DNA of 64,000 nt. Origin: Rhypophila decipiens (Eukaryota; Ascomycota; Sordariomycetes; Sordariales; Naviculisporaceae). A program made the translations under genes and the position numbers. Where the stretch lies: NCBI GenBank assembly GCA_033297075.1, contig MU858065.1, positions 124,001-188,000 of the forward strand. Reading direction: 5' to 3'. Shown piece by piece: positions 24,054-34,926 of the stretch; the first letter of the stretch is position 1; each line of letters starts with the position of its first letter. The notes beneath the pieces are model-generated. The model saw nothing but the letters and a program-made list of their open reading frames with translations, searched no databases and was not told where the DNA came from.

Positions 24054-24823
24054 ATGCGTTCCGCCGCTTTCCTCCTTCCCGCGCTCGTCGCCGCCTCGCC
24101 CATCGCTCAGGTTTCCTCCGATGGCTGGGCCGATGGACCGGACCCCAAGCAGATCCAGATCGTCAGTGTCAGCTTCTCTGGCAATGGATGCCCGCAAGGG
24201 TCTGTGTCGACCAGCATCTCCCCGGATAAGACGGTAGGTTGGCTGCCCCACATGGGTTCGTATCCGATGTGCTAACTCCGGGATCCCGGACAGGTCATCA
24301 CCTTCGGCTTTGATCGCTTCCAGACCTACATCGGACCCGGCGTCAGCCCCGCCGAGAAGACCAAGAACTGCCAGCTGCACTTGAACCTCAAGGTAAGAAC
24401 ACGACAGGCTCTCAGCTATGAGATGCACAAATGCTGACGGTCTACCCGCAGTACCCCGGTGGTTTCCAATTCTCCATCGTCGAGAGCACCTACCACGGAT
24501 ATGCTCAGCTCGACAAGGGTGTCACTGGGACCTTCTATAGCACCTACTACTTCAGCCAGGATGCGCCCGCCACCACCACAACTCAGACCTCCATCTCGGG
24601 TGGCGGTATCTGGGCTCAGGGTCAAGTCTACACCAAGGCCGACAAGATCCCCACCGCCAGTTACATCTACTCGCCATGCGGCGCCAGCGGCATCCTCAAC
24701 GTCAACAACCGCATTGCGCTCACCACCACAAACGCAACTGCTACCGGTACCGTCAGTGATGATGACGCCACTGTTGCATTCACGCAGCAAGTCAACCTCA
24801 ACTGGCGCACTTGTAAGAAATGA
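24054..24823 (+). CDS. Secreted DUF4360 protein
   Basis: A small extracellular protein of unknown function, 216 aa. Exons are 24054-24233, 24294-24392 and 24452-24823, all joined in phase 0 with GTAGGT and GTAAGA donors. The signal peptide is MRSAAFLLPALVAASPIAQV. The mature part contains the family features: GNGCPQGSVSTSISPDKT, FDRFQTYIGPG, CQLHLNLKYPGGFQFSI, the GTFYSTYYFS strand, and the C-terminal VAFTQQVNLNWRTC. Cysteines at the start and end of the domain probably pair. It has a TATA box and short introns; nothing nearby suggests a pathway. Confidence 0.9.
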
Positions 24824-26537
24824 GCGCTCTCGAACGTGGCGACGAGGGCAAGATGGGTTGACAATCGGTGAACAGGCCCCTGAAGCGAGATGGTGAGGGG
24901 TAATGGGTGGTCTGCTTCTTGATTGAGGCATCCGAGACCACCGTTGGGGAGCGCTCTTCTGGCGGCTGTTTCCTCGTTCCTCCATGTGAACGAATCAGGC
25001 ACGGGGGGCGGCTGAAAGAAGGGCAACAAAAAAGGCTCGTCTTCCACGCTCGGTTACCAGGAACCAACGGACGCATCGGATCCAGGTGCTGCTGACTGGG
25101 AGGGAGCAATTGGGTGTTCATGTTTCCTTTCATGTATTTCTTTCTTTGGTCTTATTTCGGGTTTCCTCTTCTTCTTTTGTCCATATAGCATAAGTCAATC
25201 AAGCCTTTCAACTGAACCTTTTGGTGCTGAAATCCCAATGAGACTCGCCAGAAATCCATAGATTGGTCCTTAGTGCTCGGAGGCATCTTCCTCTGCGCCG
25301 AGACGGGAAATTGGCCGATTGATGGGTTCGCTTCTACCGCTCCAGTTGGGTGCCGTTGTAAATGTCAGGGTCAATAAATTGGGGGCCAGCCAACGTGCTG
25401 ATCTTCTCAATGGGGTCCAGCAACATGCGTTTTCTGGGAGCGGAAACTCGCGTCTGGGATTCGGGACAGCATTGTTCCCCCTGGGATGATGCATTTTGCC
25501 GCAGCGGCAAAAGGGATCGTTCCTTGGTCTCGTCATAGCATCCAAAAATAGACCCGGCCGGATCTAGATATAGGAGGTTAGACGCTGAACGGCCATCAAG
25601 ATTCAGTGGAAGAGACGAACTGTGCATTTTGCTGATCAACATGTCCGGCCGGCCAGACGTCGCTGCTCTCCCGACGCCCGCTCCAGCGGGTCACGCAACC
25701 GACATTGCTCTGGACCGATTCGTAGAAGCGAAAGCGAGGCCGACGAAGGATGACAAAGCAACGACCAACAATTGGGTCGATTTTGAGCCGGTGATTTAAT
25801 GTGGCTGTTTTCTGAAGGGAGCGGAGGCTCGAGGACCGGAGCGAGGCGGGAGCGGGCGAGAGACACGGCCTGCGAAGTTGCGCTGCGGTCGGGCACATTG
25901 TGGAAATGGCAGAAAGGTGGCGGGCTGAAAAGAAAAAAGGCGATCGAGAAAAAAGCCCCACTCTCAGCGAGGGAAAGAGTTGAGGCGTTCAGCGTAGATT
26001 TGTGCTTTCCTCCTCGACAGGACGTCTGATTAAGGTTCCTGTCACGATGTTTGCCCAGAGCCTAGAGAGGAAGGTGGCAGCGTCTGACCACCGCTGCGAC
26101 TGCAATGGTTCGCGCCTTCACGGGGGCCGGCCGTCTGGGCAGGCCCGGTGTGCTCCTGAAGCTGGTAGGTGCTACGGGGCGCTACAACGCTGTGAAGCTG
26201 TCAAGGGGCACGCCAGCGGCGCAGCGGCGCAGCGGTGTAGCGCGCAGCCCCTCCCCCACCTTTCAACGTCTTGCTTACCTGGGCCATGCGCGCGGAACCC
26301 GTAGCCTGGAGACATCTAGGTAGGGAAAACTAAACTCGGGAATTCTTGGATCTTCATTTCAGCTAAACCAGACTACCCTCAAGACAGGGGTTTTCGACTG
26401 ATATAATGATGAACACCGGTGAATGGGCACCTCCGCCGGTCGTCCATAAGAGTGACCCCCGGTTACGGAACGGGACGGGCGGGGAAACTCCGCCGGCCCG
26501 TGCCTATCAGACGGGTGGTCTCGAAAGTCCACACCGG
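24824..26537. other. Intergenic, GC-rich in its second half
   Basis: No supported gene. A 72-codon Arg-rich frame starts at an ATG at 26105 but has no neighbours, introns or recognisable motif. Confidence 0.5.
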
Positions 26538-26769
26538 CGCCGCCGCTAAAACCACCGTATGCTTGGCTAAAACCACCGTATGGCCTTTAATCTAGGCTTT
26601 TATTCGAGCCAGTCGAAGGCATTTATTCGAACCAGCCAAGGTATTTGTTCGAGCTAGTCGAGGTATTTATTCGAACCAGTCAGGTATTTATTCGAGTTAG
26701 TAAAGGGAGTTATTCGAGCTTGTCATAATGGTGGTTTTGGCCAGGCATACGGTAGTTTTAGCGGCGGCA
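26536..26769. mobile_element. ~230-bp MITE with ~42-bp terminal inverted repeats
   Basis: The left end (26539-26581) begins GCCGCCGCTAAAACCACCG. The right end (26728-26768), reverse-complemented, begins GCCGCCGCTAAAACTACCG, and the match continues about 42 bp with a few mismatches and one 2-base gap. A likely 5-bp target duplication ACACC lies at 26531-26535 and 26770-26774. The inside (26598-26727) is six diverged copies of a ~22-bp unit based on 'tttattcga(g/a)ccagtcgaagg'. It has no coding capacity, so it would need an element in trans. Confidence 0.8.
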
Positions 26770-26774
26770 ACACC

Positions 26775-28232
26775 CAGCGTCCTTTCTTTCTCACCGTTTA
26801 GGCCAAGTAAAACAGTAAAGTATATTCTGGACGTATTCATCTTCACTTCGTATTCACGCCTTCATACGGAAACTCGGTTGCATCCCTTATGATATGTTCT
26901 CGCCCCTTTCTCCCTCACCTGATCCTTGGTGTAAGGAGAACCCGGATTGAGCTACGTTGTTGATGGTTCTGCCGGTCTGAATGTCGAAGGCTAAGAACTA
27001 CCTACTTCTTGTCTTGTCATGACGGCGATTTTTCACCACTTCGGCACTTCCCGTCGGTGTTAAGAACTTGGTGGACACCATGTCTTACACCAACATGAGC
27101 CTGAGCTTCAGAACTCGAGAACAGGAAATGGTTGATCGGTTTGTTGTCCGGCCCAATCATCATCGACTTATTGAACAATGGTTCACCCGTGGGGCTCTCC
27201 GACACAAGTTGGCATGACGCTCGGAAATCGCAATTGACCACAGGGGATGGTGATGACCGACTCGGCCGGTCAGAATATCAGAAAAATGACATGTCAAGCA
27301 CCACCACCTCAGTCGTCCGGCCAATCACCGTACAAGGTACTCTCCTCACAAAACAGAGGTTACAATGTGGGATCGGGATCAAATTGTTCAACTGAGTGCC
27401 TGGTATTTACGCTCCTACCTTCCCTCCTCCAGCGAATGAGGAATATCTCTTAGTAACCTTGAAGAGCCATATCGCCATCCAGCCGGTAGACAGCACCTAG
27501 CCCCGAAGTTGTCAGTTCTCGGCTGGTTGCGTGGATATTTGTCTCAGGTTCAACGGTTCTCATCACTGTGCATCATCCACTCAATCTAGACCTCGATTAA
27601 TGACCCGTGTGCACGAGAGCTGTCGATCCTCGATGCCGCAACAGGCCGATACTTACAGAATGACATGGTTCCCATCGCTTCATTCGGCGACGCCCACCCA
27701 CATCCCATGTCTTGGGGGCTAATATGCTATTGGTCAGATGTGAAAGGGCGAGGGAGGAGGCACGCGAACTTGAAAGTGTAGGAAGGTGAAAATACCTGAA
27801 CAAACCGCGGTGAAGATCACCGCTGCATCGTACTACACATCTTACGAACACCTAACCAGCAGGCATTACTCAGGATGATCGCTGAGAGTGAGGGGTGTGC
27901 CAGGGTCACTGGCCCAGGCAAGCCCGTGTGGCGTCTTGAGTGTTGCTGCAGCTCTCTCGATCGACTTTGCGCTCTGAGAGGGACGCCCTTAACGAGCCAG
28001 CCAGTAGAAAAAGCAATCCGGACCCAGCAGAAAGGTTCAGCAACACAAACATCCGGGGCATGCAAACTTGACAGGTTCTACGGCATGGAGAAGTTGCCAA
28101 CACGGATACAAGAATCGCCCCAGGGGGCTTCTCGTTCTGGAGTTTGCCTCTTTATTACCTCTTCATCTTCACTTTCGACACCTGACATTCAGCAAACAAC
28201 TCTCTCGAGGAACGGGAAAGAACACCCAAACT
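26775..28232. other. Intergenic
   Basis: 1.4 kb with no supported gene; the end forms the promoter of the small Cys-rich gene. Confidence 0.5.
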
Positions 28233-28630
28233 ATGTGCGACTTGATCTATGTAAGTTACCTTTTTATTACCGCATGGTCAGGCTTTCTCGCAACCCAAAG
28301 CACCTCTAACACTGCAAACAGAGGCAATACGGCTGTGACCCTGCTCACCATCGCCATATTGTGTCCAGATGGTGTCACCAGTACGAATGGACACACAAGA
28401 AATGCCGATTAGCCCAGTGCACCGTGTGTGAGAATGACTGGCGGTAAGTTCGATCATCACGTTACCCACCTTTGGCATGTCTACAGAACCAGTGGCTCAT
28501 CGATAGTTTAAACAGGTGGGATGAAAAGTGCGGTACTTGTCGGGACAAGGAGCGTCCTCCTGTTGAGTGGGAGTTTATGATCCAACGGAGAGTGACGAAA
28601 CGGGAACCAAAAGCAGCTGTCTTTTCCTAG
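28233..28630 (+). CDS. Small Cys/His-rich protein, three exons (84 aa)
   Basis: The gene is too fragmented to appear as a long frame. Exons are 28233-28250 (six codons: MCDLIY), 28322-28443 and 28516-28630. Donors are GTAAGT in both introns, acceptors AAACAG; phases fit exactly and the sum is 85 codons with a stop. The product has eight cysteines (YGCDPAHH, RWCHQYEWTHKKC, QCTVCEND, EKCGTC) and a basic tail. Cys-X2-Cys pairs suggest metal binding. It resembles the short fungal proteins that begin MC..I...Y.CGH and have a CPxxxxxxxxC spacing; these are abundant, intracellular and uncharacterised. Function unknown. The second intron could end earlier, at CTACAG, but that frame stops at once. Confidence 0.7.
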
Positions 28631-29997
28631 CGGACAATCTGCTGGCCGTTTGTGTCAAACCATTGGCTTCATGGCCTTGTATCCTTGGTTCCTCTCTTAT
28701 TTTTTGGTGTTTACCTGTGTTCGGATATCCGGTGGTCTACTGGCTGTGTAGGGACAGTTGTGTGGTTTTGGTCTTTCTTATCACGGCGTTGCTACAATCT
28801 AGCGTCTTCTTGGGATTCAAGCTGTACGGGTCTGGGAGTCACGGCGCATAGGGCATTCACTGGACTGTTGCTCATTCTATGACCAGACATGGGAGTTTTG
28901 GTGATGGTATCTGCCTTTGGATGGTTACTTGCATGGCCATGGGGTAACTGGTTCGAAACATCGGGTGTGAAATGATTTGCACACGCCTTCAACAATCTCT
29001 CTCTCTACATATATGATGATACCTTTGCCTTTTTTGCTGGAGATCCTGTCCATATCAAGGATGCGAGGACAGCAATTGCATGGCCGAAATGCAGATTCCT
29101 GTCATGACTAAGACCTACCTGCTTGATCACACATGATGGGGAGACGAAAGACACTCTTGCATACGGAGAGCGAATGAGAGAGCTGTAAGATTGACACCAA
29201 AAGGCCGGGAAAAAACGACAATCACGTTTTGCTGAGTCCTCCCACCCTCTGGAACATTTCGATCTGTTGAGACGACCACACCTGCCACACTATCCCAGGA
29301 GTACAAGTTCAAAGCTCAACTTACTCGATCCAATGCTCTCATCCTTTCACAATTCAGTCTTTGCAAATCCTCATCGGGACAATAACTTATATCGGATTTA
29401 TAAGCAAAAGCCTTGTAACATTTACACCTGGCTGCATTCAAGGAATCCTTTCGGTTATTTCAACGTCGTTATTCGTTGGACGGGTACCGTTCCCGTGGTA
29501 CTGGGATTTAGTCCTCTCATACGATACCTGATGGGCCCTTTGCTGCGAAGTGACGTGGTAATCACCTTACAGTGTCAAGCTGCAATGGCAAAAGCACCAC
29601 TGTGTGGCTCTCACCCACAGATGAGCACATGATCTGATGTTGAAGCGTAGAATTATGTTCGTTACCACAATATCAGTCGATGGTTGTCAGTGATTCCTGC
29701 CGGCAGTTTTGGTAGCAAGTGTGGACGGGATGTGGGTTCTCATTGCCGGTCGGGTACACATCCATCCATCTCTATGAACGAGGGTACTTGGGAACGGAGG
29801 TGGCCAGGTACATAAGGCATATCTTACATACGCCAATAGCATCTAGTCAGTGAAGGGTGGAATCTGGGACGACAGCTCGGGTACTTTCATTGTGGTTTAA
29901 AGCGTGAACCAGGTGAAATGGAACGGGCAGACAACACAGTTCGATCCCGTGATCGAGACGTTCTTCGTACTGTACAAAATGCAGCGATACAAAGTGT

Positions 29998-30119
29998 GTG
30001 TCACGATATGTATATAACCCTTGATTTCAAGTCGGCGTTCGACTTGAAATTCTACATCCTTTTGAAGAAAGGGGGTCCGTAGCCTAGTGGTAGGGTTCTA
30101 GACTAGTGGATTCGTCACA
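29998..30119 (+). mobile_element. 122-bp palindromic MITE-like element, copy 2
   Basis: It starts GTGTCACGA and ends TCGTCACA, flanked by a GTGT target duplication (29994-29997 and 30120-30123). The hairpin arms ATTTCAAGTCG / CGACTTGAAAT (30024-30050) are perfect. A tRNA A-box-like string TAGCCTAGTGG lies in the right half. It is the inverted homologue of 3364-3482; the two copies have different 4-bp duplications, showing independent insertions. Confidence 0.75.
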
Positions 30120-30504
30120 GTGTGGCGGCGGCTCTTTCGACTTTCGTCCGTACAAGCAGAATTGATCCGAACAACATCGGAACTTAAAGCTGAACACCAG
30201 GAAAGTCTGATCAGAGATGTGACGGATGAGTCAGATTGAAGAAACAAAGCAATTTCGCGCCATTTTTGTGACGGTTGGAGGGAGGTGGGTGAGGGGATAC
30301 CGAAAATGAGATCTGAGTGAATGAATCAACCCTCCAACTCACTTCTCATGATGAAAAGCAACGAGACAAACTCATCAGCATTGTCGATTCTTTGCCCTCC
30401 ACACCCATTTAACCAGCCATATACACCACATAGAGTACATGTCTCACATTTTACGAGCACAATCACTTGTCCTCTTTTATCGTTTCTTTTCTTGTTCTTG
30501 ATCC

Positions 30505-30660
30505 CTTAAAGTACTACTCACTTACTCACTATCATTACTTACTCATTTATTCACCCACTCGCTATTATTACTTATTCACTTACTCACTTACTTACTATCA
30601 TTACTCACTCACTCACTCACTCACTCACTCAAAGTCACTCACACTCACTTGACTATCATC
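30505..30660. repeat. (ACTC/ACTT)n low-complexity tract
   Basis: Imperfect tetranucleotide repeat of 'cactcactta/ttactcac', including a clean (CACT)n run near 30606-30635. Confidence 0.85.
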
Positions 30661-31022
30661 ACTTAGTAACACCCTCACCTATCCACTTACTCTTCTTATA
30701 ATATAATATAGTAGAGACTAGGAAATTTTCGGAATATGCAGACGTGTGACAGGAGAGTCATGTTCAGTGGCCAAACTGCTAGTATAGAGAGATCATTATG
30801 GATGAGAACAAATATGAGGCCGTGAATGTAACACTTCACGACGCAAAATGTAGGCAGACAAAAGCGGGGGCAGCTGCCTGCATGGTGTCGGGTGACTCGG
30901 GTCGGAGAATTGCGCCCAACACATCGAGCCCCTTGAGCCTCAATATCTCGTGTTCACTTTGTTAGGGCAACCCTGAGACAATTCGAGTGAGCAGATTTCT
31001 GCCCAGCCGAGTAAACCTCAAG

Positions 31023-33365
31023 ATGAGCATCAGAGATTTATATTCTTCTACAAGCCTCCGCACAAATCATCGTGACATTCGCCTCCTCTGCCTCCAGCCC
31101 TCGACTGATTTCCACTCCCCCATCGAATGCACCCTACAAGTCGTCTCGTTGGACCCAGAGCCAGGCCCAACCAAATTCTTACCACCAGTCTACAAAGCGC
31201 TGTCCTACGTCTGGGGCGACGACTCCGAGGCCAACAAGCGCCCCATCCTCGTGAACAATGCCCAAGTAAGAGTAACGCTCAACCTAACCCTCGCGTTGCG
31301 CCGTCTTCGAGCGCATCACACCAAGGACTTGCAAAACAACAAAAAGAATACCTCCAACTCCAAAACCCATTCGGCCAATTCTAAAGATGCCTCGGACGAA
31401 CCGCTAGTAATCTGGGTAGACGCAGTCTGCATCAACCAATCCGACAACGACGAGCGCGCAAGCCAAGTCGCCTTGATGGGGCGCATCTACAAGTCCTGCT
31501 CCACAGTCTGCGTCTGGCTAGGCCCCGTCGGGTGCGAAGACGTCCCTACCTGTCTGAAATGGGACGATCTACTTGCCTCATCCTCACTTCCCGTCGTTAC
31601 TAGTGGTGGAACGGCACCAGATATCGTCCTCGGGTTAGAACAATGTGCCCATAACTTTGCGACACTAGCCTCAGCCTCGTTTTCTTCTTCTTCTTCTTCT
31701 TCTTCTTTTGTTTCTAATCCTTCCGATTCAGCAAACCCAACTCCAACCCACCGGCAGAATATTCATTTTAGTGACCTCCCACCAACCGCCGCCGCCATTA
31801 ACTCTAACCCGCCCACTCATGAAACTACTACTACCAGTACCAGCTCAAAGTCAAACCAACTACTACTAGGCTCATCCATGACCCTCGCAATGCGCACCCT
31901 CTCCAACTCGCCATATTTCACACGAGCATGGGTAGTCCAAGAAGCCCACCTCTCTCCCAGCCGAGAAATCTACTTTGGCCACATAACCCTCCCCTCCACG
32001 ATCCTCTGGACAGTCCACTCCAATAGAAAACTAATGCGCGAGAACTGTACATGCTGCATCAGAGGCGAGGATCCTGCTGCCCTTTCTCAAGCAACGATGG
32101 AATTCCTGGGTAAATTGATTTCCCTCGCCGTGGTGCGGGATCCTGTTGGCTTGGTACGACAGACCGAGGATGCTGGTAGTATCAAGGGGGGGATGCCGCA
32201 CGAGGTGTATACCATGCCCGAAATGGGTATTCTGGACTTTACGATTCGAAGACGGAGACAGGAGTGTAAAGACCCTAGAGATAAAGTCTATGCTTATTTG
32301 GGTATTGTGGAGGATTGGCTGGAGATTGTGCTCAAATTGCTTGGACGGACTGGGCTGGATGTTGATATTGATTGCTCGGTTGATTATGACAAGGGAGAGA
32401 GTGTGGAGAGTAAAGCTGGAGAATTGTATCTACGGCTGTGCTGTGATGCAGTTAACAAGGGGCGATCGCTCGAGTTTTTGGGCTGGGATACGGGCAAGAG
32501 TATTGCTTTCAAGGGATTGTTGCCGTCTTGGGCGCTGGATTGGATGTACCATGGTGGTGGGAGTGGCGAGCAGATGAACATGTTTGATTGTTTCCGGTGG
32601 AAGGCGAATAAAGGGCTGAAGTTTGACGCTGGGGTGGTGGACCTCGCTGGCAAGAAGATCTTGGTTAGCAAGGCCAGCAAAAGAGTCGACAAGATTCTCA
32701 AGGTCGGTGGGCTGTACGGAACTACCGAGGAGGCTTGCAAAAACTGGCATGATATCACGGGACTGAGGGAAACCCCTGACGCAGGAGAGAAGAGGTATCC
32801 GAACGGAAAGGACTCGTGGGGAGACGCTTGGTGGAAGGCTCTTTGTTTTGTCAGCGACGACGCACAGCGGCGATGGGGCGACAAGGATATCCGCGCTCTG
32901 GAGCTTGTCAGCGCCATCGTTGACAAGTCGCATTGGAACTACCTGGCCAAGATGAAGATTTCCAGGGCGTGCAGCGAGACGCTGCCCGTCAAGGAGATTG
33001 TGCAGTCGCAGGAGATGATGGCGGATCTCTTCAAGAGCAGCATCACCCCGATCACTGGGGAGATGGCGCTGAGGCTTCAGGGTAGGGTCTTGTTTGTCAC
33101 GGAACGGGGGTATTTGGGGTTTGGCAGGGCCGGAATCCAAGAAGGGGACGAGCTGTTTTTGCTCGGTGGTTGCAAGACGCCTCTCATTATGAGAGCTCTG
33201 GAGGGCAAACAGGTCGAGCAAAGTGTGATGTTGGGGGCGTGTGATCTGAAAGGGGAGGGTTTGTATGAGCTGGTTACTGGCGCTTTTGTTTACGGAATTA
33301 TGGATGGTGAGCTGCTTGCGAACGACGATGATTCACCGGCATTGGAAACTATATGTGTTATGTGA
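31023..33365 (+). CDS. HET-domain protein
   Basis: A heterokaryon-incompatibility (HET, PF06985) protein of 780 aa in one exon. The start is the ATG at 31023 (MSIRDLYSS); the frame is open for 12 further codons upstream without another ATG. The HET domain spans about residues 55-190: YKALSYVWGD, ILVNNAQVRVTLNLTLALRR, LVIWVDAVCINQSDNDERA, and IYKSCSTVCVWLG. A Ser-rich spacer encoded by a (TTC)n-like run (about 31680-31710) splits the domain from the next conserved part, FTRAWVVQEAHLS. The C-terminal 400 residues have no domain I recognise. Family members trigger cell death on non-self contact, often as effectors of NLRs. An NLR lies 10 kb downstream, but a functional pairing is only inferred. 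Confidence 0.92.
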   Translation: MSIRDLYSSTSLRTNHRDIRLLCLQPSTDFHSPIECTLQVVSLDPEPGPTKFLPPVYKALSYVWGDDSEANKRPILVNNAQVRVTLNLTLALRRLRAHHTKDLQNNKKNTSNSKTHSANSKDASDEPLVIWVDAVCINQSDNDERASQVALMGRIYKSCSTVCVWLGPVGCEDVPTCLKWDDLLASSSLPVVTSGGTAPDIVLGLEQCAHNFATLASASFSSSSSSSSFVSNPSDSANPTPTHRQNIHFSDLPPTAAAINSNPPTHETTTTSTSSKSNQLLLGSSMTLAMRTLSNSPYFTRAWVVQEAHLSPSREIYFGHITLPSTILWTVHSNRKLMRENCTCCIRGEDPAALSQATMEFLGKLISLAVVRDPVGLVRQTEDAGSIKGGMPHEVYTMPEMGILDFTIRRRRQECKDPRDKVYAYLGIVEDWLEIVLKLLGRTGLDVDIDCSVDYDKGESVESKAGELYLRLCCDAVNKGRSLEFLGWDTGKSIAFKGLLPSWALDWMYHGGGSGEQMNMFDCFRWKANKGLKFDAGVVDLAGKKILVSKASKRVDKILKVGGLYGTTEEACKNWHDITGLRETPDAGEKRYPNGKDSWGDAWWKALCFVSDDAQRRWGDKDIRALELVSAIVDKSHWNYLAKMKISRACSETLPVKEIVQSQEMMADLFKSSITPITGEMALRLQGRVLFVTERGYLGFGRAGIQEGDELFLLGGCKTPLIMRALEGKQVEQSVMLGACDLKGEGLYELVTGAFVYGIMDGELLANDDDSPALETICVM

Positions 33366-33984
33366 GACTGGTCTGGAATAGTGTAGGAGATATTCCAAAT
33401 GTTCCAATCGAATTTAAGAGAAGAGACATATAAAGCCCTGACGGTCAACTTTGAGTCAACAGCTAGTCCATGCAAGATCTTTGAGGGGCTTATACCGCTC
33501 GTCCCAGTGAAAAAGCATCCAGAGAGAAGTGAGGAAGCACACTCCTTCCTTCCCGACAACCTGCCAGCCAATTCGTCCGTTTCCTTCCCCGAAACTCTCT
33601 CCATAGACAGTCACCCTTCTTTGATCCGCGCCAGCTTGTACAGTTCGGACCGCCGAAATGCTCAGGAGGGCTTAAGGGGGTCTGTCCCTGTAGGTGGTGT
33701 GATGAGCATGTTCTTTGGAGAATCCGACGTCGGATGGCAGTAACTGTTTTTATTGTTAACATTGTAGTGAGCGATAACTTGAACTTGGGATCGAAGAAAT
33801 AGCAGCAGGAAGTGCCAAGACAGGTAGATTTAGCAAACTATGATATCGTACCATTTCGCCAGCATATAAAATGCCGGTAAGAAGTGCTAGCGGAATCCTC
33901 GACCGATTCGACAGTAGTAATTCGAAAAAAAAGGCGTCGTTCTGACAGCGGTCTCCCAGAAAGTCCAGAATGCTGACGAGACAA
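33366..33984. other. Intergenic, 0.6 kb
   Basis: Terminator region of the HET gene; no gene seen. Confidence 0.5.
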
Positions 33985-34311
33985 CTAACATCCCCACGCG
34001 ATCACTCTATTCAGGCCATGGAAGAGGATTTCGTACATACTAGATCGAAAATCTTGACGAATATCGACTGGCAGAGGCTCTTGGCGAATATGGACTGGCA
34101 GAGGCTCCGGTACCGGAAACCATCTATGCAAAGTAACCCGTGGATATCCTCTAGCAACCCGCAAACAAGCTGGAGATGCCAAAAGCAAGACGAAGAAATC
34201 CATCAAAGAATCGATAGAGCATAGAATTTCCAGCAAAAGCTCCGGCGGGAGGTTTTCGAGGGCGCGGGGATTATTATCCCGTGGTTGGTGACTTGATTCG
34301 ACGGCGTCCAT
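33985..34311 (-). CDS. F-box-like short protein, probably truncated
   Basis: 108 aa from the ATG at 34311. Residues about 18-50 (LENLPPELLLEILCSIDSL, then FFVLLLASPACLRV) match the start of a fungal F-box, which would bind Skp1 in an SCF ubiquitin ligase. Fungal F-box proteins are normally several hundred residues with a recognition domain; this one stops soon after the F-box. A 27-nt internal duplication (about 34048-34104) gives two PLPV.IRQ segments. It could be a remnant, or the first exon of a gene whose remaining exons I cannot identify. Confidence 0.45.
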   Translation of the reverse strand: MDAVESSHQPRDNNPRALENLPPELLLEILCSIDSLMDFFVLLLASPACLRVARGYPRVTLHRWFPVPEPLPVHIRQEPLPVDIRQDFRSSMYEILFHGLNRVIAWGC

Positions 34312-34926
34312 ATTTCTTTCGACTGGCTGGCTGTAACTCGCAGTGGTAGAGTTTGAATGTGGTTGATGATGATGGGGTAGAAAATAGAAACCAGCAAACC
34401 GAATTGGAAAGAGAAAGAAAAGTGCGACCATATTTAAGGGTTCAACATGCACAGTAAAAGGGAAAAAAAGACTCCATAACCAGGACAGCAGCCAGCGCCC
34501 ACTTCCCCACAACCTGCTGTCCAGAATTTTTATGCTTTTAGTCCATTCCCAAACCTACTTGATACCTAGGTAATTCCGATGCTCAAAGCAAAACTCAAAA
34601 TTAGCTCCACCGGTTTTTTTTCTTATGCCGACGGACCTCAAACCGGCGATGGCATTGTCTGTAATAATGCACAGAGCATGTATGGTGGAATAAAAATGGC
34701 AGTCCGACAGCTCGCTTGCTCCAAAAAGGTTCAAAGGTTAAGGTGTAATCTTTCATAACTCGGACAATAATCCAACAGAATTTCGAGTCGAAAAGGACAA
34801 ACAGACAGGGTATCAAACGCTCCCAACAAAGCAAAAACCCAAGCGCTTCCCAAACCTTGTCCCGATCCCCTTCCATGGTTGATCTTCAACGACAGCCCAG
34901 AACTCCCACGGTCTCACCTCCTCCGA
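34312..34926. other. Intergenic, 0.6 kb
   Basis: No gene seen; upstream region of the F-box frame and 3' region of the RNase H-like gene. Confidence 0.5.

Larger units (their letters stand above)
28631..31022. other. Intergenic
   Basis: 2.4 kb without a supported gene. It holds the second copy of the palindromic element (29998-30119) and a low-complexity block just before the HET gene. Confidence 0.5.

Noticed and set aside
26105..26323. 72-codon Arg-rich ATG frame
   Set aside because: Isolated, GC-rich chance frame; no introns, homology or promoter signs.
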